Shown: positions 28,904-38,107 of the stretch, piece after piece
Numbering within the stretch: position 1 is the first letter of the stretch
Layout of the letters: each line of letters starts with the position of its first letter
Assembly: GCF_014648995.1 (NCBI RefSeq)
Contig: NZ_BMSE01000004.1
Location: 424,218-488,217 of the forward strand
Reading direction: 5' to 3'
DNA: 64,000 bases
Source of the DNA: Streptomyces massasporeus
GTDB taxonomy: Bacteria; Actinomycetota; Actinomycetes; Streptomycetales; Streptomycetaceae
Translations under genes and position numbers: made by a program
The notes under the pieces: generated by a model
Seen by the model: the letters and a program-made list of their open reading frames with translations, nothing else
Told to the model about the DNA's origin: nothing
Database searches by the model: none

Positions 28904-30433
28904 TCACTTGACCGCGCGCAGCGCGTTGACGATGCCGTGCCCGTAGAAGCCGTTGAGGCGCTTGCCGCCCTTGCAGACCGCGTCCTGGGTGCCGTCGCCG
29001 TCCTGGTCGTAGGAGGTGGGGCAGGCGGTCGCGTCGGCCTGCGCCTTCAGCAGCGCCTGGAGCTGGGCCGGAGACGCCCAGGGGTGCTTGGACTTCAGCA
29101 GCGCGGCGACACCGGAGGCGTGCGGCGAGGCCATCGAGGTGCCCTGCAGGAAGCCCCACGTGCCGCCCGGCAGGGTGGACAGGATGCGGCCGTTCTTCGA
29201 GGGCGTGTCCGGGATCTGGTAGCGCCCGTCGCCACCCGGCGCCGCCACGTCGACGACGCCCTTGCCGTACGTCGAGAAGTACGACTTGACGTTGTCGACA
29301 CCCGTCGAGCTCACCGTGACGACACCCGGCAGCTGGTTCGGCACGTCGAAGCACTCGTGCGGGTCGATGGTGCGCTCGACCGGGGTGGAGTCGTCGGGGC
29401 TGGAGTCGTCGACGATCGCGTCCGAGTCCAGGTCGTGGTTGGAGTTGCCCGCGGCGGCGACGTTGAGCGTGCCCTTCTTCTGGGCGTACAGCTGCGCCCG
29501 GTTGACCGCGTCGACGATGGCCCGCTGGTCCGGGTCGTCCATGCAGTTGTACAGCCACGGGTCGACGTAGTAGCTGTTGTTCGTGATCTCGACGCCGTGG
29601 TCGGCGGCGAACACGAACGCGCACACGACGCTCTCCGGGTAGAAGAGGCCGTTCGCCCGGTCGGTCACGTTGATGCTGGACACCTTCACACCGGGAGCGA
29701 CGCCCGCGACGCCCACGCCGTTGCGGGCGGCGGCTATCTCACCCGCGACGTGCGTGCCGTGGTAGTCCTCGGCGGTGTACGGACGCCAGGCGCCCTCGCT
29801 GGTGTCGGGCTTGCCGCCGGCGCAGTTGGCGGACTGGGACGCGGAGAAGTTCGGGGCGATGTCGGGGTGGGTGTCGTCCACGCCGGTGTCGATGACGGCG
29901 ACAGTCACCTTGCGGCTGCCCGGGTTGATCCGGGCGGCCTTGTCGGCGCCGATCGCGCGCAGGTCCCACTGGTCCGCCTCGAGGGGCTCGCTCTCGGGCG
30001 TCTTCGCCGAGGCGGCCTCGGTGCGCTTCGCCTGGGCGCCCGTCAGGTACTCGACCGCGCCCTCCTCCTTGGTCCCCGCGGCCGTCAGCGGCGTCGTCCG
30101 CGTGGCGCCGGCCGACTGCACGCCGCGCGCCTTGCGGATGGTCTCGGCGAAGTCGGGGTTCGAGGAGTGGACGACGATGACGCCGATCCGCTCGTACGCG
30201 GTCACGACCGAACCGTCGGCCTTCGCGATCGCCTTTTTCACCGAGGCGATCGTGTGGCGGTCCGCCTTGGTGTTGACGACGTACGCCAGGTTCGGCGCGT
30301 CCGCCGCCCGGGTGGCCGACTCCGCCTGCGGGGCAGCCGACGCGGCGGCCGGCAGGAAGCCCAGCGAGGCCGTCAGGGACAGCACGACGGGCACGGCGAG
30401 AGCGAGCCGGCGTCTGGAACGCAAGTGAGACAT
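28904..30433 (-). CDS. Secreted S8 serine protease (subtilase), copy 2
   Basis: A 509-residue preproprotein with the same order of parts as its downstream neighbour. Signal peptide (RRLALAVPVVLSLTASLGFL), propeptide beginning YVVNTKADRHTIASVKKAIA, Asp in VAVIDTGVDDTHPDI, His in YHGTHVAGEI and Ser in LQGTSMASPHASG. The C-terminal DQDGDGTQDAVCKG and GFYGHGIVNALRAV mirror copy 1. The start at ATG 30433 has GGAGGATG a little upstream. The promoter should lie in the 254-bp gap to the divergent symporter operon, where I see no definite motif. Confidence 0.94.
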   Translation of the reverse strand: MSHLRSRRRLALAVPVVLSLTASLGFLPAAASAAPQAESATRAADAPNLAYVVNTKADRHTIASVKKAIAKADGSVVTAYERIGVIVVHSSNPDFAETIRKARGVQSAGATRTTPLTAAGTKEEGAVEYLTGAQAKRTEAASAKTPESEPLEADQWDLRAIGADKAARINPGSRKVTVAVIDTGVDDTHPDIAPNFSASQSANCAGGKPDTSEGAWRPYTAEDYHGTHVAGEIAAARNGVGVAGVAPGVKVSSINVTDRANGLFYPESVVCAFVFAADHGVEITNNSYYVDPWLYNCMDDPDQRAIVDAVNRAQLYAQKKGTLNVAAAGNSNHDLDSDAIVDDSSPDDSTPVERTIDPHECFDVPNQLPGVVTVSSTGVDNVKSYFSTYGKGVVDVAAPGGDGRYQIPDTPSKNGRILSTLPGGTWGFLQGTSMASPHASGVAALLKSKHPWASPAQLQALLKAQADATACPTSYDQDGDGTQDAVCKGGKRLNGFYGHGIVNALRAVK

Positions 30434-30687
30434 GGGGTCTCCACATCCTCCGGAAACGAAACCGGCCCGAGGCACAGGTGGTGCTCGGGCAGGTACATGA
30501 CGTGGTGGTGCAGGGCGAAGCTATCCCGGCCTCTCGCTGGCCAGCAACGCTTTGTCGAAACGACTTCGGAAAGAACGCCGGGTGTTTGAACCGGTTCTCG
30601 CGTGCCGCCGTGACGTTGAACAAGGAGCGCGAGGACACTCGCCTCCGCCCCCGTTCACAACCGCTTCCGTCCCTGCGAGGAGACTCC

Positions 30688-31044
30688 GTGGCCACCGACG
30701 CACCGCCCCCGTCGAAAGAGCAACACAAGCTCCCCTCACCCGAGGAGTTCGCCGAGGTGCAGGAGAGCGCGGAGTTCGGTGAACTGCGCCGCTCCTACCG
30801 CTCCTTCGCCTTCCCGCTGACCGTCGGCTTCATCGCCTGGTACCTGCTGTACGTCCTGCTCTCGAACTACGCGGGCGGCTTCATGGGCACCAAGCTCTTC
30901 GGCAACATCAACGTCGCCTTCGTCCTCGGCGTCGCCCAGTTCGTCACCACGTTCCTCATCGCCTGGTGGTACTCGCGGCACGCCGCCGCGAAGCTCGACC
31001 CCAAGGCCGAGGCCATCAAGACCCGGATGGAGAGCGGCGCATGA
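30688..31044 (+). CDS. DUF485 family membrane protein (symporter partner)
   Basis: A 118-residue protein from GTG 30688 with GAGGAG upstream. It has a polar N-terminus, the DUF485 core ELRRSYRSFAFPLTVGFIAW with two transmembrane helices, and a short charged tail. DUF485 genes nearly always precede an acetate/solute:sodium symporter gene, as here; the stop overlaps the next start (ATGA). Presumed accessory subunit of the symporter. Confidence 0.92.
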   Translation: MATDAPPPSKEQHKLPSPEEFAEVQESAEFGELRRSYRSFAFPLTVGFIAWYLLYVLLSNYAGGFMGTKLFGNINVAFVLGVAQFVTTFLIAWWYSRHAAAKLDPKAEAIKTRMESGA

Positions 31045-32666
31045 GCCCCGTACAGCACACCCTCCTCGCCGCGAACGAGGCCAGCGAGCACCGCCCGCTG
31101 ATCATCACCCTGTTCGCGCTGTTCGTCCTCGCGACCCTGGGCATCACCATCTGGGCGGGGCGCCAGACCAAGGACGCCGCCGACTTCTACGCCGGCGGCC
31201 GCCAGTTCAGCGCCTTCCAGAACGGCCTCGCCGTCTCCGGCGACTACATGTCCGCCGCGTCGTTCCTCGGCATCGCCGGCGCCATCGCCCTCTTCGGCTA
31301 CGACGGCTTCCTCTACTCCATCGGCTTCCTGGTCGCCTGGCTGGTCGCCCTGCTCCTGGTGGCCGAGCCGCTGAGGAACTCCGGCCGCTACACCATGGGC
31401 GACGTCCTCGCGTACCGCATGCGCCAGCGCCCGGTCCGCACCGCCGCGGGCACCTCCACCATCGTGGTGTCGATCTTCTACCTGCTGGCCCAGATGGCCG
31501 GAGCGGGCGTCCTCGTCTCGCTGCTGCTCGGCATCACCTCCGACGCCGGCAAGATCCTCATCGTCGCCCTCGTCGGCGTCCTGATGATCGTCTACGTCTC
31601 CATCGGCGGCATGAAGGGCACCACCTGGGTGCAGATGGTCAAGGCCGTGCTGCTCATCGGCGGCACCATCCTGATCACCTTCCTGGTGCTGCTGAAGTTC
31701 AACTTCAACATCTCCGACCTGCTCGGCCAGGCCGCCGAGAACAGCGGCAAGGGCGCCGCCTTCCTGGAGCCCGGCCTGCAGTACGGCGCGACCGGCACCT
31801 CCAAGCTGGACTTCATCTCCCTCGGCATCGCCCTGGTCCTCGGCACCGCCGGCCTGCCGCACATCCTGATCCGCTTCTACACGGTGCCCGACGCCAAGGC
31901 CGCCCGTAAGTCCGTGAACTGGGCCATCGGCATCATCGGCGGCTTCTACCTGATGACCATCGCCCTCGGCTTCGGCGCCGCCGCGCTGATCTCCCAGGAC
32001 GAGATCATCGCGTCCAACCCGTCCGGGAACACGGCCGCACCCCTGCTCGCCCTGCATCTGGGCGGCGTCGACTCGACCTGGGGCGCGATCCTGCTCGCCA
32101 CGATCTCGGCGGTGGCCTTCGCGACGATCCTGGCCGTCGTCGCCGGCCTCACCCTCGCCTCGTCGTCCTCCTTCGCGCACGACATCTACGCCAACGTCAT
32201 CCGCAAGGGGAAGGCCTCCGGTGCCGAGGAGGTCCGCGCGGCCCGCTGGGCGACCCTGTTCATCGGCATCGTCTCCATCGGCCTCGGTGCCCTCGCCCGC
32301 GACCTGAACGTGGCCGGCCTGGTCGCCCTCGCCTTCGCGGTCGCCGCCTCCGCCAACCTCCCCACGATCCTCTACAGCCTGTTCTGGAAGCGCTTCACCA
32401 CCCAGGGCGCGCTGTGGTCGATCTACGGCGGTCTGATCGTCGCCGTCGGCCTGGTGCTGTTCTCGCCCGTCGTCTCCGGTGACCCCAAGGCGATGTTCCC
32501 CGAGGTCGACTTCGCCTGGTTCCCGCTGAAGAACCCGGGCATCATCTCCATCCCCTTCGGCTTCCTCATGGGCTGGCTCGGCACGGTCCTGTCCAAGGAG
32601 GAGCCCGACGCCAAGAAGTACGCGGAGCTGGAGGTCCGGTCCCTGACCGGCACCGGAGCCCACTAG
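31041..32666 (+). CDS. actP: Acetate/monocarboxylate:cation symporter (SSS family)
   Basis: A 541-residue sodium:solute symporter with about 13 helices. Markers are TKDAADFYAGGRQFSAFQNG and the SGDYMSAASFLGIAG segment after helix 1, IGGMKGTTWVQMVKA in the middle, and LPHILIRFYTVPDAKAARKS, all typical of the ActP branch that imports acetate and similar acids. Coupled to the DUF485 gene by ATGA. After the stop, ACGCGGCCG and CGGCCGCGT form a loose inverted repeat that may end the transcript. Exact substrate is inferred from the family. Confidence 0.9.
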   Translation: MSPVQHTLLAANEASEHRPLIITLFALFVLATLGITIWAGRQTKDAADFYAGGRQFSAFQNGLAVSGDYMSAASFLGIAGAIALFGYDGFLYSIGFLVAWLVALLLVAEPLRNSGRYTMGDVLAYRMRQRPVRTAAGTSTIVVSIFYLLAQMAGAGVLVSLLLGITSDAGKILIVALVGVLMIVYVSIGGMKGTTWVQMVKAVLLIGGTILITFLVLLKFNFNISDLLGQAAENSGKGAAFLEPGLQYGATGTSKLDFISLGIALVLGTAGLPHILIRFYTVPDAKAARKSVNWAIGIIGGFYLMTIALGFGAAALISQDEIIASNPSGNTAAPLLALHLGGVDSTWGAILLATISAVAFATILAVVAGLTLASSSSFAHDIYANVIRKGKASGAEEVRAARWATLFIGIVSIGLGALARDLNVAGLVALAFAVAASANLPTILYSLFWKRFTTQGALWSIYGGLIVAVGLVLFSPVVSGDPKAMFPEVDFAWFPLKNPGIISIPFGFLMGWLGTVLSKEEPDAKKYAELEVRSLTGTGAH

Positions 32667-32836
32667 CACGACCCCTCCCACGCGGCCGTGTCGTAGGAAC
32701 CTCCAGGTCCCTGCGGCCCGGCCGCGTTCCACGTCGTGGGATCGGGCCTGTGGCGTTGTCGGTGGGGTCACGTAGGCTCGCAGGTGTCGGAGAAGCAGTG
32801 CCGCACGCATGATCCGCGACGAGGGAGGGGGCCCAC

Positions 32837-33826
32837 GTGCTCATCGACACCTACGGCCGGGTGGCCACCGACCTGAGGGTCTCACTGACCGACCGGTGCA
32901 ACCTGCGCTGTACGTACTGCATGCCCGAGGAGGGCCTGCAGTGGCTGGCCAAGCCGGATCTGCTCACGGACGACGAGATAGTCCGCCTGATCGACATCGC
33001 GGTCACGTCCCTCGGGATCGAGGAGGTCCGCTTCACCGGCGGCGAACCGCTGCTGCGTCCGGGCCTGGTCGGCATCGTCGAGCGGGTCGCGGCGCTGGAG
33101 TCCCGCCCCCAGATGTCGCTGACGACCAACGGCATCGGCCTCAAGCGCACGGCGGCGGCCCTGAAGGAAGCGGGCCTGGACCGGGTCAACGTCTCCCTGG
33201 ACACCCTCCGCCCGGACGTCTTCAAGACCCTCACCCGCCGCGACCGCCACAAGGACGTCATCGAGGGCCTGCACGCCGCCCGCGACGCGGGCCTGACCCC
33301 GGTCAAGGTCAACTCGGTCCTGATGCCGGGGCTCAACGACGACGAGGCTCCCGACCTCCTCGCCTGGGCCGTGGAGCACGACTACGAGCTGCGCTTCATC
33401 GAGCAGATGCCCCTGGACGCCCAGCACGGCTGGAAGCGCGACGGCATGATCACGGCCGGGGACATCCTGACGTCCCTGCGCACCCGCTTCGAACTGACCG
33501 CCGAGGGCGAGGAGAAGCGCGGCTCGGCACCGGCGGAGCGCTGGCTCGTCGACGGCGGCCCGCATGTCGTCGGCGTCATCGCCTCCGTCACCCGCCCGTT
33601 CTGCGCGGCCTGCGACCGCACCCGCCTCACGGCCGACGGCCAGGTCCGCACCTGCCTGTTCGCCCAGGAGGAGACGGACCTGCGGGCCGCACTGCGCTCG
33701 GGCGCCCCGGACGAGGAGATCGCCCGCATCTGGCGCCTGGCCATGTGGGGCAAGAAGGCGGGAGCGGGCCTGGACGACCCGACGTTCGTGCAGCCCGACC
33801 GGCCGATGTCGGCCATCGGAGGCTGA
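32837..33826 (+). CDS. moaA: GTP 3',8-cyclase MoaA
   Basis: MoaA is the radical-SAM enzyme that begins molybdenum cofactor synthesis by converting GTP to 3',8-cyclo-GTP. The 329-residue protein has the N-terminal cluster motif CNLRCTYC at residues about 22-29, the SAM-binding GGE in RFTGGEPLL, the second iron-sulfur cluster with CAACDRTRLTADGQVRTCLF, and the C-terminal Gly-Gly (SAIGG) needed for activity. It starts at GTG behind GAGGGAGG. No other moa gene is adjacent, so the pathway genes are dispersed. Confidence 0.97.
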   Translation: MLIDTYGRVATDLRVSLTDRCNLRCTYCMPEEGLQWLAKPDLLTDDEIVRLIDIAVTSLGIEEVRFTGGEPLLRPGLVGIVERVAALESRPQMSLTTNGIGLKRTAAALKEAGLDRVNVSLDTLRPDVFKTLTRRDRHKDVIEGLHAARDAGLTPVKVNSVLMPGLNDDEAPDLLAWAVEHDYELRFIEQMPLDAQHGWKRDGMITAGDILTSLRTRFELTAEGEEKRGSAPAERWLVDGGPHVVGVIASVTRPFCAACDRTRLTADGQVRTCLFAQEETDLRAALRSGAPDEEIARIWRLAMWGKKAGAGLDDPTFVQPDRPMSAIGG

Positions 33827-33835
33827 GACCCGCCG

Positions 33836-34066
33836 TCAGGAGTCCCGGGACGGGGAGTCCTCGGACTCCCACTCCTTCAGCAGGACCACGTCCTTCAGGA
33901 ACCCCCGCACACCGAGGAACTGCGACAGGTGCTCGCGATGCTCCTCACAGGCCAGCCACGTCTTGCGCCGCTCCGGCGTATGGATCTTCGGGTTGTTCCA
34001 CGCCAGCACCCACACGGCCTCGGCACGGCAGCCCTTCGCGGAACAGATGGGCGTCTCGTCACTCAC
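33836..34066 (-). CDS. Small conserved protein with a Cys/His cluster
   Basis: A 76-residue soluble protein. Cysteines and histidines are arranged as CSAKGC near residues 8-13, then NPKIHTPERRKTWLACEEHREH, suggesting a single zinc site, and the C-terminus is acidic. It converges with moaA, with 9 bp between stops. I do not recognise a function. Confidence 0.75.
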   Translation of the reverse strand: MSDETPICSAKGCRAEAVWVLAWNNPKIHTPERRKTWLACEEHREHLSQFLGVRGFLKDVVLLKEWESEDSPSRDS

Positions 34067-34100
34067 AGCTTCGTCTCACCACTGCACATCATCACGGCAC

Positions 34101-34143
34101 AAAAGGCGACGCCGAGCAGCCACGGGGGGAGCTGCCCGGCGTC
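34101..34143 (-). terminator. Intrinsic terminator (minus strand)
   Basis: Read on the minus strand, GACGCCGGGCAGC and GCTGCTCGGCGTC form a 13-bp stem with one mismatch, followed by GCCTTTTG. It is one of the few U-rich terminators here. It lies downstream of the minus-strand DUF3099 gene and just upstream of the Cys/His protein gene. The rest of 34144-34302 shows nothing I can name. Confidence 0.65.
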
Positions 34144-34302
34144 GGTCCGTCGCTCCGACGGGGGATGCGGAGCGCGTACGAAGTATGTCACGGGTAACCC
34201 CGGGCCCGGCACTGGAACAACATGATTGATCTGAGCTTTTCTTGAGCTTGGCGGGAAGATGACTTCCCTTCGCGAGCCCTCGTGATCTCCCCGCGGGTGC
34301 CT

Positions 34303-34698
34303 CTACCGCTCGTGCGATTCGCTCTCCGCACCCGGACCCGGCCCGGACACGGCGTCTTCCGCGACGGATTCCGCCGGCCCGTCACCGGAACCCGACGGCG
34401 CGATCATCGGACGCGTCTGCGACACCACGTACGTCGACGGCAGAGACGGCGCGTTCTCGCGCCCCGCGTTCGCGATCACCACCGCGATGTACGGCAGCAC
34501 CAGCCCGAGCACCAACGCCACGATGGCGACGTGCCGTTCGACGTTCCACAACGTGGCCGCGAGGATCACGGAGATCGTGCGGACCGTCATCGAGATCACG
34601 TACCGGCGCTGCCGCCCGCGCACGTCCTCCTGGAGTCCCGTCCGGGCGCCGGTGATCCGGAAAACCTGGACGTTGCCGCCGCCATGCTGCTTCCGCAT
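34303..34698 (-). CDS. DUF3099 membrane protein
   Basis: A 131-residue protein. The conserved DUF3099 part comes first: VFRITGARTGLQEDVRGRQR, then the two membrane helices around VRTISVILAATLW and VAIVALVLGLVLPYIAVVIA. A disordered acidic tail ends PGPGAESESHER. The family is confined to actinobacteria and has no assigned role. GlsB is divergent, 245 bp away; in between, 34810-34880 holds several imperfect GCGTACGGCC copies. Confidence 0.83.
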   Translation of the reverse strand: MRKQHGGGNVQVFRITGARTGLQEDVRGRQRRYVISMTVRTISVILAATLWNVERHVAIVALVLGLVLPYIAVVIANAGRENAPSLPSTYVVSQTRPMIAPSGSGDGPAESVAEDAVSGPGPGAESESHER

Positions 34699-34943
34699 CG
34701 CATTCCACCATCCGCCCGTATCGGACTCTCCCCGCCCCGTAGCCGCCCTCGGCCGGTCGGGGAAACCTGACCAGGACAGCTCCCACGTTACGCCGCGGCC
34801 GGGTCGGCTACGAGACCGGGTGGCGCACCGCCCGGGCGTACGGCCTGCGCCGTCCCGCGTACGGCCCGCGTCGGCATGCGGCGTACGACGCCCGGGCCGA
34901 CACTGGCCGTAGTGCTCGCGTCAAGCCGTACGAGGAGGCAGCG

Positions 34944-35225
34944 ATGGGCTGGTTGTGGGCGATCATCGTAGGACTGGTGCTCGGCCTGATCGCCAAGGCG
35001 ATCATCCCGGGCAAGCAACACCTTCCCCTGTGGCTGACCGTCATCCTCGGCATGATCGGCGGCATCGCCGGCAACGCCATCGCCCGGGCGGCCGGTGTCG
35101 AGGCCACTTCGGGAATCGACTGGTGGCGGCACATCTTCCAACTGGTCATGGCGATCATCCTCGTCGGGCTCGGCGACCGGGCCTGGACGGCGGCCAGAAG
35201 AGACAGTGGCAGGGCAAAGGCATGA
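34944..35225 (+). CDS. GlsB/YeaQ/YmgE family small membrane protein
   Basis: A 93-residue, three-helix protein preceded by GAGGAGG. The pattern MGWLWAIIVGLVLGLIAKAI, then GMIGGIAGNAIARAAG, is the family core of glycine-zipper helices. Members are stress-linked membrane proteins of unknown mechanism, fitting the wider envelope-stress content of this window. It converges with tyrS across a perfect palindromic terminator. Confidence 0.88.
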   Translation: MGWLWAIIVGLVLGLIAKAIIPGKQHLPLWLTVILGMIGGIAGNAIARAAGVEATSGIDWWRHIFQLVMAIILVGLGDRAWTAARRDSGRAKA

Positions 35226-35235
35226 CGGGGCGCAC

Positions 35236-35279
35236 GGCGAAGGGGGCGGTCTCCGGTACCGGAGACCGCCCCCTTCGCC
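35236..35279. terminator. Perfect 44-nt palindromic bidirectional terminator
   Basis: Two 22-nt arms, 35236-35257 and 35258-35279, are exact complements centred on GGTACC, without spacer. It lies in the 60-bp gap between the convergent glsB and tyrS genes and can fold equally on both transcripts. Confidence 0.9.
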
Positions 35280-35285
35280 ACGCGC

Positions 35286-36554
35286 TCAGCCGCCCGTGAC
35301 CTCAACCGCGGCCAGGTTCTTCTTGCCCCGGCGCAGCACCAGCCAGCGGCCGTGCAGCAGGTCCTCCTTGGCGGGGACGGCGTCCTCGCCGGCCACCTTG
35401 ACGTTGTTCACGTAGGCGCCGCCCTCCTTGACCGTGCGGCGCGCGGCCGACTTGCTGGCCACCAGGCCGACCTCGGCGAAGAGGTCCACGGCCGCACGGA
35501 GCTCGGTGACCTGGATGTGCGGCACCTCCGACAGGGCCGCGGCCAGCGTCCGCTCGTCCAGCTCCGCCAGCTCGCCCTGGCCGAAGAGGGCCTTGGACGC
35601 GGCGATCACGGCGGCCGTCTGACCGGCGCCGTGCACCAGCGTCGTCAGCTCCTCGGCCAGCGCGCGCTGCGCGGCCCGGGCCTGCGGACGCTCCTCGGTC
35701 TGCCGCTCCAGCTCCTCCAGCTCCGCACGGGAGCGGAAGGACAGGATGCGCATGTACCGGGAGATGTCCCGGTCGTCCACGTTCAGCCAGAACTGGTAGA
35801 ACGCGTACGGCGTCGTCATCTCCGGGTCGAGCCAGACGGCGCCGCCCTCGGTCTTGCCGAACTTGGTGCCGTCCGCCTTGGTCATCAGCGGCGTCGCCAG
35901 CGCGTGCGCGGTCGCGTCCGGTTCCAGGCGGTGGATCAGGTCCAGGCCCGCCGTGAGGTTGCCCCACTGGTCGCTGCCGCCCTGCTGCAGCGTGCAGCCG
36001 TAGCGCCGGTACAGCTGGAGGAAGTCCATGCCCTGCAGCAGCTGGTAGCTGAACTCCGTGTAGCTGATGCCCTCGGAGGACTCCAGGCGCCGGGCCACGG
36101 AGTCCTTCGTCAGCATCTTGTTGACGCGGAAGTGCTTGCCGATGTCACGGAGGAACTCGATCGCGGAGAGGTTCTCCGTCCAGTCGAGGTTGTTGACCAT
36201 GACGGCCGCGTTCTCGCCCTCGAAATCCAGGAACGGCTCGATCTGGGCACGCAGCTTGGCGACCCAGCCGGTGACCGTCTCCGGGTCGTTCAGCGTGCGC
36301 TCCGCGGTCGGGCGCGGGTCGCCGATCAGGCCCGTGGCCCCGCCGACCAGCGCCAGCGGCCGGTGACCGGCCTGCTGGAGCCGGCGCACGGTGAGCACCT
36401 GCACCAGGTGCCCCACGTGCAGCGACGGCGCCGTCGGGTCGAAACCGCAATAGAACGTGACGGGACCGTCCGCGAGCGCCTTGCGCAAAGCGTCCTCGTC
36501 AGTGGACAGGGCGAACAGCCCGCGCCACTTCAGCTCGTCGACGATGTCCGTCAC
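35286..36554 (-). CDS. tyrS: Tyrosyl-tRNA synthetase
   Basis: A 422-residue class I aminoacyl-tRNA synthetase. The HIGH-type motif is HVGH (residues about 46-49), the KMSKS-type loop is KFGKT around residue 230, and tyrosine-binding residues are in [16 protein letters not shown] and GGSDQWGN. The C-terminal S4 RNA-binding domain ends the protein ([20 protein letters not shown]). Start GTG 36554 follows AAGGAGAT. It is 43 bp downstream of tldE on the same strand. Confidence 0.97.
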   Translation of the reverse strand: MTDIVDELKWRGLFALSTDEDALRKALADGPVTFYCGFDPTAPSLHVGHLVQVLTVRRLQQAGHRPLALVGGATGLIGDPRPTAERTLNDPETVTGWVAKLRAQIEPFLDFEGENAAVMVNNLDWTENLSAIEFLRDIGKHFRVNKMLTKDSVARRLESSEGISYTEFSYQLLQGMDFLQLYRRYGCTLQQGGSDQWGNLTAGLDLIHRLEPDATAHALATPLMTKADGTKFGKTEGGAVWLDPEMTTPYAFYQFWLNVDDRDISRYMRILSFRSRAELEELERQTEERPQARAAQRALAEELTTLVHGAGQTAAVIAASKALFGQGELAELDERTLAAALSEVPHIQVTELRAAVDLFAEVGLVASKSAARRTVKEGGAYVNNVKVAGEDAVPAKEDLLHGRWLVLRRGKKNLAAVEVTGG

Positions 36555-36597
36555 GGTTCTCGTATCTCCTTGAGTGGGCTCGTAATCAGGTACGAGG

Positions 36598-37992
36598 TTA
36601 TACGCCCTGGCTGACAGAGCTCATATTGAAGTCCGGCACCCGCAGGGCGGGCATCGCGGCCCTGGTGAACCAGTCGCTCCATTCCCGCGGCAGCGTCTTC
36701 TCGGTCCGCCCCGCCTCCGTGGCCCGGCCCAGCACCCCGACCGGGGACTCGTTGAACCGGAAGTTGTTCACCTCGCCCGTCACCTCGCCGTTCTCGACGA
36801 GGTAGACGCCGTCCCGGGTCAGACCCGTGAGCAGCAGCGACGCCGGGTCGACCTCGCGGATGTACCACAGGCAGGTCAGCAGCAGCCCGCGCTCGGTGTT
36901 CGCGACCATCTCCTCCAGGGACCGGTCCTCGCCCCCGTCCAGGACGATGTTGTCGATCCCCGGCGCCACGGGCAGACCGGTCAGGCCCGCGCTGTGCCTG
37001 CTGGTCGTCAGGTGCCGCAGTTCGCCCTCGCGGATCCACTCGGTGGCCGCCAGCGGCAGTCCGTTGTCGAACACCGACTGATCGCCCCCGGAGGAGTGCG
37101 CGATCACGAAGGGCGCCGACTCCAGGCCCGGCTCGTTCGGGTCGCTGCGCAGGGTCAGGGGCAGTTCGGTCAGCTTCTCGCCGACCCGCGTGCCCCCGCC
37201 CGGCTTGGAGAACACCGTGCGGCCCTCGACCGCGTCCCGGCCCGACGCCGACCACATCAGGTAGATCAGCAGGTCCGCCACGGCCGTCGGCGGCAGCAGC
37301 GTCTCGTAGCGCCCGGCGGGCAGCTCCACCCGTCGCTCGGCCCACCCGAGGCGCACGGCCAGCTCCGCGTCGAGGGCCGCCGGGTCGACGTCCTTGAAGT
37401 CCCGCGTGGAGCGACCGGCCCACGCGGACCGGGTCCGGTCCGGTGACTTGGCGTTCAGCTCCAGCGTCCCGTTCGGCTGGTCGTGCCGCAGCCGCAGTCC
37501 CGTGGACGTGCCGACGTACGAGGACACCAGCTCGTGGTTGGCGAAGCCGTACAGCTCGCGGCCCCCCGCCCGCGCGCGTGCGAAGGCCTCGCCCAGGGCG
37601 GGAGCGAAGTCGGCGAACACGGCGGAGGAGGTCTCGACGGGTGCCTCCGTGAACTCCGGCGCCTGCGCCACGCCCGTGACCAGCGGCTGGGCGTCCTCGG
37701 CGGGTCCGGCGCCACGCGCGGCGGCCTCGGCGGCCCGCACCAGGGGCTCCAGCTCGTCGGGGGTCACGGCGGACCGCGACACGACCCCGGAGGCCGTGCC
37801 CTCCTTGCCGTCGACCGTGGCGACGATGGTGAGCGTGCGCCCGCGGGTGACGCCGTTCGTGGTCAGCGCGTTGCCCGCCCAGCGCAGGTTCGCGGTGGAC
37901 TGCTCGTCGGCGATGACGACACAGCCGTCCGCCCGGGACAGTTCGAGGGCGCGCTCGACGACCTCGTGCGGCTTGCTGGAACGCGCGCTCAT
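36598..37992 (-). CDS. tldE: TldE/PmbA-type partner of the metalloprotease TldD
   Basis: A 464-residue member of the TldD/PmbA superfamily without the HExxxH metal motif, hence the TldE partner. Family blocks include [20 protein letters not shown] near the N-terminus and [14 protein letters not shown] near the end. TldD and TldE form a heterodimer that cleaves unfolded peptides, for example in microcin B17 maturation and CcdA turnover in E. coli. Its ATG overlaps the stop of a 30-residue frame that lies between it and tldD. Confidence 0.92.
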   Translation of the reverse strand: MSARSSKPHEVVERALELSRADGCVVIADEQSTANLRWAGNALTTNGVTRGRTLTIVATVDGKEGTASGVVSRSAVTPDELEPLVRAAEAAARGAGPAEDAQPLVTGVAQAPEFTEAPVETSSAVFADFAPALGEAFARARAGGRELYGFANHELVSSYVGTSTGLRLRHDQPNGTLELNAKSPDRTRSAWAGRSTRDFKDVDPAALDAELAVRLGWAERRVELPAGRYETLLPPTAVADLLIYLMWSASGRDAVEGRTVFSKPGGGTRVGEKLTELPLTLRSDPNEPGLESAPFVIAHSSGGDQSVFDNGLPLAATEWIREGELRHLTTSRHSAGLTGLPVAPGIDNIVLDGGEDRSLEEMVANTERGLLLTCLWYIREVDPASLLLTGLTRDGVYLVENGEVTGEVNNFRFNESPVGVLGRATEAGRTEKTLPREWSDWFTRAAMPALRVPDFNMSSVSQGV

Positions 37993-38081
37993 CGACCGGC
38001 CTCCTGGGTCGTGTTGAGACTGTGCTTACGCGGGGGGTGACCTTCCCCGGACCCCCAGTCGATGCTGCAGCTGATGTTCAT
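37989..38081 (-). CDS. Coupled 30-codon mini-ORF between tldD and tldE
   Basis: The ATG overlaps the tldD stop (ATGA) and its TGA overlaps the tldE ATG (ATGA). Ahead of the ATG is AGGAGG, supplied by the last codons of tldD. The product begins MNISCSIDWGSGEGH and ends NTTQEAGR, exactly the last eight residues of TldD. The frame exists because a 30-bp junction segment is present twice. It may be a spacer created by duplication that keeps tldE coupled, or a real small peptide; nothing proves expression beyond the coupling signals. Confidence 0.5.
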   Translation of the reverse strand: MNISCSIDWGSGEGHPPRKHSLNTTQEAGR

Positions 38082-38107
38082 CGACCGGCCTCCTGGGTCG
38101 TGTTGAG
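37989..38107 (-). repeat. 30-bp direct repeat at the tldD/tldE junction
   Basis: The same 30 bp occurs at 37989-38018 and 38078-38107, an offset of 89 bp. Each copy holds the coding end NTTQEAGR plus stop, an AGGAGG, and an overlapping ATG. The 59 bp between the copies is unrelated to either gene as far as I can see. Simple reading: an insertion or slippage event that duplicated the junction. Confidence 0.95.

Noticed and set aside
30867..32810. Minus-strand reading frame of 647 codons opposite the symporter gene
   Set aside because: Product is Gly/Glu/Asp/Gln-rich without hydrophobic or family pattern; the plus strand encodes a clear SSS symporter.
34144..34302. Possible tRNA or small RNA
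   Set aside because: No cloverleaf or other recognisable fold could be drawn.
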